From Methanobacteriota archaeon (GTDB taxonomy: Archaea; Thermoplasmatota; Poseidoniia; Poseidoniales; Poseidoniaceae), in contig WTIV01000183.1 of NCBI GenBank assembly GCA_011525095.1, forward strand, positions 1 to 19,631: DNA of 19,631 bases, in the 5' to 3' direction. The notes beneath the pieces are model-generated. The model searched no databases. It was not told where the DNA came from and saw only the letters and a list, made by a program, of their open reading frames with translations. Shown piece after piece: positions 6,251 through 17,800 of this stretch. The translations under genes and the position numbers were made by a program. Each line of letters starts with the position of its first letter. The stretch's first letter is position 1.

Positions 6251-8824
6251 TCAAGAAACTCTTGTCCATTCTCCAGTTTCACTAACAAGCCATGATGTTA
6301 ACTCACCTGTTGAATCCACATACCAACCAGTCTTGCCTTGTTCTGTACCTGGTGCTGCTTGCATAACCCCGGTCTTCTTTGCTTCTGCAGCAAGTCTAGC
6401 GCGTAGGTCCTCTCCAGATTCCTTCTTCTCGGTCGGTGCAGGACTTGCCTCTTCGACGACGGTTTGTGTTTTCTCATTTTGAATTTCATATAACTCAGAA
6501 TCAACATTCTCAGATTCCTCGTCTTCTTCAAACTCATCTTCCCATTCATAATCGTCCTGAGATTCTCCCTTCATCCTGCGAATAAGAACAACCATTATTG
6601 CAATGAATAGGAATATTATCATTGAAACCATGGTAAGAGCAGTATTGGAATCTCCCAATCCCCCTCCAAACAAAACAGCCTCTACATCAAAGAATCTCTG
6701 CGCGATTAAATCATTCCAGTAAACATTGCATGAGTGTGAATCTCCTGCTTGGTCTATTGATAACTCGTGAGTGTCTGCCGCAAGATGCGATACTGACCCA
6801 GCTGTACACTTGATGGTGACCTCATCACTTGGGACTTCAATTCTGTTACCTGCTTGGTCTATTGCATGAATTCTGATAATCATGCTACCTCCTTCTTCAG
6901 GATTATTTTCAGAGATTTCAGCTAGCAATCTCACAGGCTCACCGTGGGAAACATTCACAGTTATGTCTGAAACAGCGGAACCGGTTCTCATACGGAGATT
7001 CCATTCTCCAGTTTGTCCTCCCTCGACTATCCAATACCCGTCGCCCTCTGAGGATGGAGTTACAATTCCTAATGGGTCATCGAATTCGAAATCAACTTCG
7101 GATGCTAATGCTGAGTTGCCATGGACATCAGTTGTCGTGATTTGAATTTCAATTCCGTAGCCGCTGTCCACAGAAATTCCTTCATCATGACTGGTGGAAA
7201 TATACCTAGGAGTGCCAGCAATGACTTCTACATCGGTTATTGCGAATACGCCTTGAGCCATCGCTCTTATCTCGTGCATCCCAATTGAGTTTGGCGCCCA
7301 ATTGTCTCCAGCAAGCCTGACTTCCATTGTCATGTCAACATCATCAATAATCCAAGTGATAGGTACGTTGTCTACCTCGTTACCATACTCGTCCTCGAAT
7401 ACTGGGTTCAAAGACAAGACATCATCCGAAGCAACTCTTGTTCCGCTTTGTGGTAGAATAATTCTTGCTAAATCGCCGTGTAGTATTGGCAAAATTTTCT
7501 CGGTTTCATGTACGACTTGTGTTTCATTGTCGAACCAAACTGCGGAAATAGAGTAGTTACCGACAGGCCCAGGTCTCAATTCATACCAGTCGCCTTGGTC
7601 AGTTGGTGATAATTCTGGAGCAATTGTCCATGCTCCATCAACCGAGCGCATGTTTCCAGCAGCATCATGCGCAGAAATAGATGCGACAATCAAGTCACCA
7701 GAACGGAGTACATTTTCTGATAGTAAGACCTCTATTCCACTGATTTCGCCCTGAACAACATTAACGACAACTGTAGATGAGAATCCTTGGTCTTGAACTC
7801 CAATCGTCCAATTACCAATCGAGGATGGAATCCATTTTACTTTACCCTGTTCAACGAATAAGGAACCAGTTGGGACAGACCAATTTGCAAGTGAAATTTT
7901 GACCTCGCCATCGTTACCAAGAATGTCTGAGCGGATTGCTGATAGAGATACAACTGACCCTGCACGTACCTCTGTGCTCTCAATACTAATGCTAAGGCCC
8001 GTGGCTTGGGCTGGAAGAACCCGGATAGTGCCGCTTCCAAATGCTCCCGAACTGCTGTTGACACTTATGTTCCAAACACCGGGTGCATTAGCAAAGAAAA
8101 GTCCAGTTGGAGATATTGTACCATTCTCAACTTGCCATGTTAGAGTGCCTGCTTTGGAGATTCCAACTTCATTTCCGTGGGAATCTTTCGCAATTGGAAA
8201 TATGTGTTGAGTAGTACCACTCTGGACCGTTAATCCGTATGGGATCTCCAATGTCGAGGGCTGCCCTGGTTCGATATTGAATGGTACTTGAAGTTCTAAC
8301 TCGAAGTATATGATTCGCAAGATAGCTTGCCCTATTTGGTCGGGTTGCCAAGTCATGTTTTGGTGGTCAATGTGACCATTTTGACTTCTGTATGTCAAAT
8401 CCCCCGGCACTGAATTTCCTGCTCTGTCAACCAGGGTTGCGTTCAGATTTATTGTGTCATCAATACTTACGTTTGTTTGGTTAAACATCGATTTGATTTC
8501 AAACGGATATCCTCTCGTTACCTCAATTGATGTTGTGGAGTTGACACCACCACTTTCTGCTGTAATAACTGTAATTCCAATCATTCCAGGTGTGAATAAT
8601 CCAGTTGAATCAATGTGTCCAGACGTTGTACTCCAATTTACAGGGCTGGAGAGAATAGAACCACTAGAATCTCTGACAGTTGCACTAAGTTGCACCACTT
8701 GGTCTGTACTTACGGAAGATTGGTGTTGGTCTATGGTGATGCTTGATGGAGTTGAGGCAATTACTGGTGCAGCGATTTGCACTAGAATTAGCCCAATCAG
8801 CACAGCAACCGATAATCTCTTCAC
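6251..8824 (-). CDS. Surface protein: signal peptide, eight Ig-like repeats, TM helix, acidic tail, DUF2510-like end
   Basis: This is a predicted type I membrane protein of 857 residues. I chose the GTG at 8824 because it gives MKRLSVAVLIGLILVQIAAP, a clean signal peptide, and has GGGG 5 nt upstream; a TTG at 8836 would add four residues. The ectodomain (~25-715) is eight Ig-like units of ~85 residues. Each contains an xDxxGN turn (DRAGN, DSHGN, DAAGN, DEYGN, DVHGN, DQAGN) and most end in a short V-x-x-G link. N-x-S/T sequons are frequent. A TM helix at ~727-748 is followed by RRMKG, which places the C-terminus inside. The cytoplasmic tail has an acidic block (DDYEWEDEFEEDEE), a charged helix (GEDLRARLAAEAKK) and a Trp-rich end (GWYVDSTGELTSWLVSETGEW). 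The larger related gene lies 47 bp upstream on the same strand, so co-transcription is likely. The role is probably adhesion or cell-envelope structure; no enzyme motif is visible. Confidence 0.85.
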   Translation of the reverse strand: MKRLSVAVLIGLILVQIAAPVIASTPSSITIDQHQSSVSTDQVVQLSATVRDSSGSILSSPVNWSTTSGHIDSTGLFTPGMIGITVITAESGGVNSTTSIEVTRGYPFEIKSMFNQTNVSIDDTINLNATLVDRAGNSVPGDLTYRSQNGHIDHQNMTWQPDQIGQAILRIIYFELELQVPFNIEPGQPSTLEIPYGLTVQSGTTQHIFPIAKDSHGNEVGISKAGTLTWQVENGTISPTGLFFANAPGVWNISVNSSSGAFGSGTIRVLPAQATGLSISIESTEVRAGSVVSLSAIRSDILGNDGEVKISLANWSVPTGSLFVEQGKVKWIPSSIGNWTIGVQDQGFSSTVVVNVVQGEISGIEVLLSENVLRSGDLIVASISAHDAAGNMRSVDGAWTIAPELSPTDQGDWYELRPGPVGNYSISAVWFDNETQVVHETEKILPILHGDLARIILPQSGTRVASDDVLSLNPVFEDEYGNEVDNVPITWIIDDVDMTMEVRLAGDNWAPNSIGMHEIRAMAQGVFAITDVEVIAGTPRYISTSHDEGISVDSGYGIEIQITTTDVHGNSALASEVDFEFDDPLGIVTPSSEGDGYWIVEGGQTGEWNLRMRTGSAVSDITVNVSHGEPVRLLAEISENNPEEGGSMIIRIHAIDQAGNRIEVPSDEVTIKCTAGSVSHLAADTHELSIDQAGDSHSCNVYWNDLIAQRFFDVEAVLFGGGLGDSNTALTMVSMIIFLFIAIMVVLIRRMKGESQDDYEWEDEFEEDEESENVDSELYEIQNEKTQTVVEEASPAPTEKKESGEDLRARLAAEAKKTGVMQAAPGTEQGKTGWYVDSTGELTSWLVSETGEWTRVS

Positions 8825-8871
8825 CGTTATCCCCAATTACTCTAAACTTTCAATCGTACTATAGGTTTCGA

Positions 8872-11800
8872 TTAGTCAGTCCATTCATTCCAATCAGAAG
8901 CTCCTGGGTCTCGATACCACCAATTGCCATCCTGGTCTTCGCCCCATTCGACGTTGTCTTCATCAACTCGATAGTCAGACATCCAATCTTCCTTTCCACC
9001 TGCAGTTGGAGGTGGTCCCGCAGGCCCTGCGGATGAAGGAGCAGATTCCTCGTCATCATAATCGTCATCGTCGTCTTCATCATCGTCATCATCATCGTAA
9101 TCGGAACTGCCTGAGCGTAGCACCATTACTATGACAACCAGTAAGACAATCACAACAAGAATTGCGAGAATTCCACCTGCGTAGTACAAGGTTCCACCCG
9201 CCTCAAAGAATCCCATGAATGTGCCATCAACCTGAATGTTTCCAGAAGCTTCCTTGTTGTGGACAGAAATAGTCACTGTTTGTTCTTCAGCGTCAAGAGT
9301 TGTTATCGTCCACTTTCCGTTTTCGACAGCCTCTGCTGTCATTCTTCCTGTCAACTTTACTTGAGTTTCAGGAGGAACTGGAATTTCATTCTCCCATGCA
9401 TCAAACGTTCTAACTTCGATGTCGAATGATTCTAGTTGCAATACAGACTCTTCAAGAATTGTTAACTCAATTCGGTTTACTGTCTGATGAGCGGAGACAG
9501 TCACTGTCCATTCAGCTTGTGCTCCACTCGGTGAGCGGAACTTGTAAGTGTGAACTCCTGCTTTTGTAGCACTCCAATTGTAAACTCCAGCAAGGCCTTC
9601 AATCTCAGTTGCAGGGACTGGCTTGTTATCCTTGGTCCATAGTACACTTTCTAGGAATGTGTTTCCATCAGCATCTGTTCCAGTAATAGTCAGTGTGTAG
9701 ATATCTCCAGCCTTCGCAGTATCTGCAATCACATCGATATCGACAGTTACGGCACTACCGTAATCAACAGTGATTGTAACTGTCTCGGAAATATTGTATC
9801 CAGCGTTAGAAACTGCCCATGCTGTAATTGAATAATTTCCAACAGTACTTGCTTCCCATACCCCAGAGTTATCCACAATTGTCGATGTGATATCGCTTGA
9901 TTCACCAGAATCTGTGTTAACAAGTTCGTATGAAACGATAGATGAATCAATGATATTTCCATCACCGTCTGTCAACTGCGGTAGGAATAGCACACTTTGG
10001 TCTGCAGTAATACTCTGCTGTAGTTCTACAGGCTGCAACAACGCGACATTAACCAAGTCACCTACGACCACCGAAATATCGATTGTCGATTCAAGAGTGA
10101 TATTCCCATCATTGTATGTTGCTCGCAGGGTGTACATTGTATCAGAAGCAAAGACAGGCCAGAATTCTGTAGATGAACCATAGGTCTTCTCTTGTAGCAC
10201 ACTTTGGTCTGTGTACTGTGCGTGTTCGATGTTCCAAGCGACATTTGTAGTCCATTTGTTGCCATCAGAATCCATTGCCTTCACCTTAATTGTCACTTGG
10301 TCGTCTGTGGTCATATTCAATTCAGCATTCTCTGGTTGTTCCACTGAGTCAATTACCAAAATTAGAGTGGTAATTACACCTTCAGTAACCTGTACAGAGA
10401 CACTACTTTGCATTCCTGCATAACTTGCTGAAAGTGTCTTGGTTCCACGACGTTGTGCATCCCAAACCGCTGGTTGCCCTGCGGTAATCGAGCCGTCACT
10501 AATCGTCCAGTTCTCTTGTGGAATCACCACTGATAGTCTGTTGCCCATTACGTCAATTCTTGTTGTGTTCAGCCATACATACTCATCAGCAGTCACGAAG
10601 GTAGAAGATGCGTTAATTTCTAGAGACGCCATTGCACCGTGTGTGACCTCTATCGGTAATTCGTAATACAAACCTCCAGTCGATGTCATGTTGATCACAT
10701 AATTTCCAACAGTCATTGCGAAGTAAGTTCCGTTTGCCTCTGTGAATACACCTCCACCAACAGTCCACGTAATCCCTCCACCATCGTTCAAGTCCAGCAT
10801 GTTGCCAAACTGGTCGTGAAGTGTCCAATTCAGTTGGCAAGTAGTTCCTGCTTTGATGACTTCTTCACAGCCTGTTGTTTCATAGTAAACTGGTGCTCCA
10901 CCAATGACAGATATCGTTAGGTCAATTGTTTGAGCTGCCCAACCAATTGTTACAGTTTGGTTACCTGCGTTGTGCGGGTAGAACGTAATTCCAACGACGC
11001 TACCGTTAGTAGGAGTGTATGTGATAGTCTCTCCAGATACCTCGTTACCATGTTGGTCCACAACATATGCGTCGATACTGTAAACTTCATCGGCGGTGAT
11101 CGAAACTTCTGTGGTTGAGGTTTGAAGAAGTACAGCTGCCCCGGGTGTTACCGTGATGGTCTCTTGTGTACAGATAACTCCGAAACATGCCTCTATTGTT
11201 TGTACTCCAACTAGTTCAGGAGTAAAGTATCCTGTAGAATTAATCGTCCCACTTGAAGTAGATGTTAGAGACCAAACTACGTCTTCTCCAATCATTCCAC
11301 CCAACGCATCGTTAAGGATGTGTGAGAATTGTACACCCGTGTCAGCATCTGTAGTCGAACCAGAAGGAGATACAGATACGGTATCTACGTCCGTGTAATT
11401 TATTGCAATCTTGGGCCGGTTGTCCAAGGCGCTCTCACTCGAGTAGAACTCAACGTATGCAGGAGAACCTGCAGCGGTAGTAGCGACAACAATCCATCCG
11501 TGGTCTCCATTCATTTGCATGTTATCATGGCCAATATCTAGCCACACCGATGTTGTCGATGAATCAATACTGGTTGTCGAGATTGCTGTAATTTCGTAAT
11601 CAGTACCCGCAGTCATACCTGCTGTAGCCCAAGGAACTCCTGCAGAGGAACTGTTCCAAGTTGATCCTGACTGTGTCCAATCGCTTGTCAGTAGCCTGTG
11701 AACACTCAAATCGATTTGGCCGGTGGCAGGGAACTCAACTTTCAGATGTATAGCAGCTGAATGAATGTTAGCAGCCATCGGTAGAGGTACTTGACTATTG

Positions 11801-14800
11801 TCAAGAGCGAATATCATTTTACATTCTGTGTTCACTCCTTCGCAATCAGTTCCTATCACTAGAGAATCTGTTCCGTGGTTTGTGTCGGCATCTCCGCTAC
11901 CGATGTAGGAGTCTCTGATGTTAGTATGACCTAGGTCAGGAACTTCGTTACCCGTTTGGAAATTGTATGTCCAAGTGTGGTCTCCGTTGTATGAATGGTC
12001 GACAGGTGAACCAATAGCGAATGTGCTACGGCTTGAAGATGGTCCTGGAATTGAACCGTTTATTGCCTGTACCCACCAACTGTATACTTCTCCAGCAGTT
12101 AGATTCTCGCTGAATGTGAAGATAGTTCCGTTGATTTCAGGGTCTTCCCAAGACTTGTACTTCTGTTCTCCATCACCATCTGCGACGGTTACGATGTACC
12201 CGGTAGCGTTTGTTACACTGTTCCATGACAGTTGTGGTTTGTCGAGGGATTCAAGTTTCCAAGTGCTTGTGTTGTACAATATAGTGCCATCTGCAGGATA
12301 TGCCAAAGTTGGCTGAGCAGGTGGTATTATTCCGTCAACGTTGTCTACGTAATCCAAGGTTAATTTAGGTCTGTAGTCCTCATCTGTATTGTCGTAGAAT
12401 TCATTGGTTGAACCTGGTGTTCCAACAGTTTTCAGCATTATCGACAGAGTATCGTTACCATTTGCTACGTTGGATTGTGCTAATGATGTGATGTCCCAAA
12501 CTTGCCAACCCACTTCTGGTGATACTAGTAAGGTCGAGCGTGTAATTTCTGAACTTGAACAACTTGGTGCCGTATTCCAAGTTACAGTTTCTTCACTGAA
12601 GGTGTCGCATGCATGTGCACTGACTGTTAGCGAAGATGTCCCTGTAACATTAGTTCTGTAAAGGCTCAACAGAGCATTTGTAGGAGTCATTGCGGAAGGG
12701 AATGGCATCTCTGACAAATCGAAAGTGAGTAAAATCCTAGATTCCCCAGAACCGCTAGAAGGCAGTCCCAATTCGAATGGGTTTTGGTTAGCAGATCTGG
12801 TTGGATTGCTTGAGTCGATGCTTGCATCAGGTACTCCCGGCAAATCACCAGAATATTCGAACACAGAGCCTTGATAGAGAACAACTGTATTGTTGCCAGC
12901 CCCGTCATCAAAGCCAACCTCATCTGGTACACGATAAGAGTGGACATCAGACCATTTTCCTAATCTATGATTCTGTTCTGCACGAACTCTCCAATAAATC
13001 CAGTAATCATCTGGATCAGTATCAACTACGTATGTTAGATTTCCATAATCCCAGATTCCGTTGTCGGTGAATGTTGTGTTATCTGTGAAATCAATTTCTA
13101 CAGTCCAATCATCGCTAGCAAATGCGGGATCTGTTGAAACTTCTGCTATCCACCTTGTCTCGTTTGATTCTCCAGCTGTCCAATTGTGCGCAACGGTTTC
13201 CGCACCAGTTGGTCTTGATGCGCTATTATTCCAAATTGTGGATCCGTCGGCAGGATGTAGTCCGGTTGCTTGAGATGGCAGCCACTGGACGCCGGTCCTC
13301 CAAACTAAGGAAACTTCGGGACGCTTAGACTCGTCACTAGTGTAATCGCTACTAGCAAACCTCCAATCGTCTGTAGTGTTATCGTCAACTACCCAGAATC
13401 CTAGATTGATGCTATCATTTCCACTTGCATGAGCATGCTGAACAGGGTATGTTATGTTAAATTCAACGCTATTGCCTTGGTAGTCTATTGTTGAAATTGT
13501 AAATTGTGTTTCACACGGATCTCCCCATCCTGTAGTACTATTACCGGTAGGAGAATTGTAGGTCGCACTTTCGTTCCAATCTCTGTTCATCTCACAAACT
13601 GCGATTTTGATTGTTTCTTGACTACTTTCTCCTCCACTCAACCTGCTTAATGTTAAGCTTGCATCGATGAACTCGTACGTGGATGGAATTGGTAAACTTG
13701 ACCAGTTTACCTTTACCATCGAGAATGATTCGTACGCAGTAGAACTGCTAAATTGCGATCTCCCAATAATTAATTCTGTAGAACTCTCATAGCCTGAGTT
13801 AGAGGAGCCTGAATCGATAAACGAGTCCATGAAGTAATTAGGATAATCCAATTCCTCAACCAATAAACCTTGCTGGAATGAAATTTTCGCGTCTGTTGAG
13901 TTGATTTCATCACCGGTTTCGCTTGGTACGTGGAATACGGTACGGTTTCCTCTTGCACCTAGTATGTCATCTGTAATTGGTTGTGTGAACCATATGTATG
14001 ATTCACCAGCAGAGAAATTGTCTGGGTAAGTCCAAGTTAGACTGTTTAGGTCCCATCCTGTAGAAGATTCCCTACTATCGAATACTTCCCAACCTGCTCT
14101 GGCGTCGTTGTAATCCTCGAATATGAAAATTCTCCAATCGTCAACGTTCGAAGGGTTGGAGTGATTCCAACTGAAAGTTGGTTGTGTTTGCGGAAGAAGA
14201 GCATGTCCACTGGTATTCCACAAAATGTCGTCGACAGCAGGGTAAGTATTGGTACCAGCTACTTCTGGGGTTGATGCATTACCAGAAGTCCATGTCATGT
14301 TTAGCCATGGAGCGTCGCTTGAACTTCCATCAGTTGATGTGAATGTTGTCTGACCTTCGCCGATAGAGCCGACTATTGTTAGCGAGATGTGGGAATCACC
14401 ATTTGCAAACGCATGCTGTACTATTTCTGTAATGTCGAAAGTCATCCATTCTGCAGATTTACCCTGCTGTATATCGATGATTGCACCTTTGTCCATGTCT
14501 CCCATAGAACCTGGGCTAGACCAGTTGTTACTACCATCATACGTTGTACCGTTAGCGCTTGTGTTCCAAGCAACGCTAGATTCGTGAATTGAAACTGCGT
14601 TACCTGTGTCTGAACCAAACTCTGCGTACAGGTTTAATTCTGCTTTTGATACGTGAGCATTTTGTGGATTTGGTAGTTCAGTAAGAGGTATTCGAAGTAA
14701 TCCTGTTGCATTTTCCCCGGTACTACTTGTACCAACTTTGAGCGATGATGAAGAAGATTGGTCTGCGGTTGAACCAACTCCTGAATCTGCGACCCATGTG

Positions 14801-17800
14801 TCAATAAAGTTTGGAATATTCAAATCAGGCATTGCATCGTGATGACGCAATTCCACTGCTGCGTTGTTTGAATCAATACTCCAAGTTGTTATGTCAGGAA
14901 GCAGGAAATTGAATGTGTTTGACCAATTACCGATTTGGTTTGTAGAACTAGTTGCTCTAACTCTCCAATACCAAGTGTAACCGGCATCGAGTGGAGTTGA
15001 CAAATCGAATGTTTGGTTTGTGATATCAAATCCATTGTCATTCCAACTTGTGGCCATTATGAGGTCTGAGGAATCGAAAGAATCTGTTGTGTCTAACTCA
15101 ACCGACCATCCTCCGATTGAAACGCCACTTGCAGTTAGATTCCAAGCCAATTGCGGTGTTTTGTCTGGTGCAGGATTGATTCCAGTTTCGACAGACCATG
15201 AGCCGTTTAGGGGGCTGGTTGGTACAGGGTCTGAAGGTACAGCATCAGAACCTGGGACGTACACGAACGAGATTTCGGGCCTGCTGGTAGAACTAGCAGA
15301 ATTTGGATAGAACAATGCATCACGGTTATTGCCTGAACCAGAGGCAAGTATTCCCAAAATCAAATCCACGGATCGGTCTTCTCTCATAGCGTTCTGTACA
15401 GCAAGTGTCACGTCCCACTCAACCCAGTCTCCAGCAGAATAGGAACTTCCAAGAGACTCCGAATCCAAGAGGCTGGATTTTTCCCAACCCTTAGCTCCGC
15501 TTGTACCCCATGAATTAGTTCCATCAAATGTTGCCCAAGTTGCGGAATCTTCAGACCAGTTGTTTTGCCTGCTTTCCCATGCCCCAATTATTGGTGTCCC
15601 CGCCGGATAATCTGCCAGTCTCATCTTCAGAGTTGCAGTTTTCACAGCATAACCGCTTGGTAGTAAGTGGCTTGTCAGATCGCATCCGATCAAGATAGAT
15701 GTCTCTGATGGATATGTGTTGTAGGAGATTTGCATTTCATCCTCCCCGTTGTAGTTGGCGTTCGGTGTTCCACTGTCGATGTATGTGTCTTCGCAACTCG
15801 GTGCATCACCAGCAGTAGTTGCATTTCCGTGTGACAGTCTTAACCTGTGTTCGTTATCTTGGATGTGCTCCGATTCAAGGCCTGAAACTAGGAATGAGGA
15901 GGTCGACCACCATGACCTATGTTTCGTTGTTGAGTCAACTTGAGCTAGCCTCCAATGGTATAGAACTCCATCATCTAGTGCATCTGAGCCAGAAATTGAC
16001 CAGTTACCATCGGTCTCAGAGAATTCTGTATCCACTGATGTGTCGAAGGAATGGATGACATCCCTGTACTCAGCGTCTGTAGAGAGTTCGAGCAGCATAT
16101 CACCGCTCCAAGTGATACTTCCATCCCATGATAGAGTTGGGGTCGTGTTGCCGGAAAGGTTGTGTCCGGTTAGATTCCAAACTGCATGCCCGTCTAATGG
16201 AGATAGGTGTGTGGGGATAACTGGAGGTCCAGAACTATCCCAATCATACGTGATTTCTAGAGTTGGTGTGTCACAATCTGTCGCATCTGTACTGCAGATG
16301 TTGACGAATTTCGTAGAGGTTTCCTCGATTCCAACCGTTGATGCCACCAGCATTAATTCAAGCGCAGGATCAGGAGTCGATCCAGATTGGATTAGAGCAT
16401 TATTATCATCTATCCATTTCTGGATTGCAGCGGTTAATTCTACCTCTACGGTGTCCGATGATTGGTCTCCATCAAAACTAGTAATTGACATCGAGGGTAC
16501 TCTTCCACCATCGTCCCAGTAATATGTTCCGTCATACTTTCTCCAAGTTGAACCAAATTCAGTCCAATCTTCTGAGTCCATGATGTGGAAACTTACGAAT
16601 GCGTCGCCACTGAATGAATTTCTGTCCAATGTAAGTTCTGCGCTGATAATGGAAGAGTTGCTGTGTAGGCCAATATCATCCAGATTAAATCTCATCAATC
16701 CATATTGTTCGTTTGAAGAGGACGTACCAATTGTAATATTTCCTTCTCCACCCATGTTGATATTTCTGGATGTGCTGCTAGAGTCGATGAAGGTGTCTTC
16801 AATCGTGTCATCCATCAATCCCAAATCATCGAAATCAATTGTGAATTGTCCATAACTTCCAACCTGTGATACTGTGTGTCCAGGCAAGTGGAAGTAACCA
16901 GTCTCCCAAGAACCGTACGTGTCCGAAGAGTCGATTGCTCTCATTCTGTAATACATTGTTGTAGCATTGTCTAACTCGTGACCTGATGGTACAGTCATTT
17001 CTCCGTTGCCAGCATTCAATGTGAAGATACTAGAATTGTCAATAGTGTTGTAGTACCAGAAGTCATCGAGTTCTGATTTGAAGTCCTCACTAGTGGAGAG
17101 TTGGACTTGAGCAGATGTTCCGGTCATGCTTTCCCAAGAAACCTCAGGATTTGTTTCTGCAGAGAGAAGGAAGGAGTCAGGATTCATTATTGCAGCCCCA
17201 TCTTCAACGAAATTAGGTGTGAGTGAACCCCCGTTTGTGTGTGTTCCATTTTGGTGATCGATTGAAAGGTATGGTGTGCTGTTAGTGTCTGTTGAGTCTG
17301 ACATGTGGCAAGAGTACGAGCTTCCAACTGCTGCCAATAAGATGTTGATTGCGCTTCTTGAATTGATTACAGCGTCCTGTACGATGGCTGTAACGTTGAT
17401 TTCGAAAGTGTTGTTGTCATATCCGTAAAAAGGCGGCTCCCAGCCCGACCTATCAGTAGTATCATCTGCACCTGGTAAATCCCAAGATAGTCCTGTATCT
17501 CTATCATTCCATGTTACATTGGATTCGTCCCAGTTTGATTTGACTCTTGCAGAATAGATGCTGATTGAGTCTAACTCAGCAGGGTCAATTCCACAGGTTA
17601 GGAATAGAGTTGCTCCGTTTACCATGTCGCCGCTTGGCACAGAGTTGTTGAATGAAATTAGAATTCTAGATTCCCCGCTTGCACCGATGCCCAATTCAGC
17701 GGTCTCATCACTTCCGTAGTACGAATTTGGGTTGCCAGATTCAATCCCTGAATCTTTTGAAGCATTGAATGTTGAAGTTGTTCTTTGAACGGAGATTTCA

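Noticed and set aside
8454..8864. 136-codon plus-strand open frame opposite the 5' end of the shorter surface gene
   Set aside because: Antisense to the signal peptide and first Ig-like unit, which are well supported. No protein features of its own.
9050..9103. Possible CRISPR or tandem-repeat array
   Set aside because: It is a 3-6 bp codon repeat inside a coding frame, with no spacers and no cas genes.
11963..12316. 117-codon plus-strand open frame
   Set aside because: Antisense to the sixth FN3-like module of the giant gene; no independent evidence.
16040..16522. 160-codon plus-strand open frame inside the giant gene
   Set aside because: It lies antisense to clear DNRLRE/FN3 coding sequence. 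Its translation is Ser/Val-rich with no domain, and many similar shadow frames exist along the giant gene because of its Ser/Thr/Asn-rich codons.
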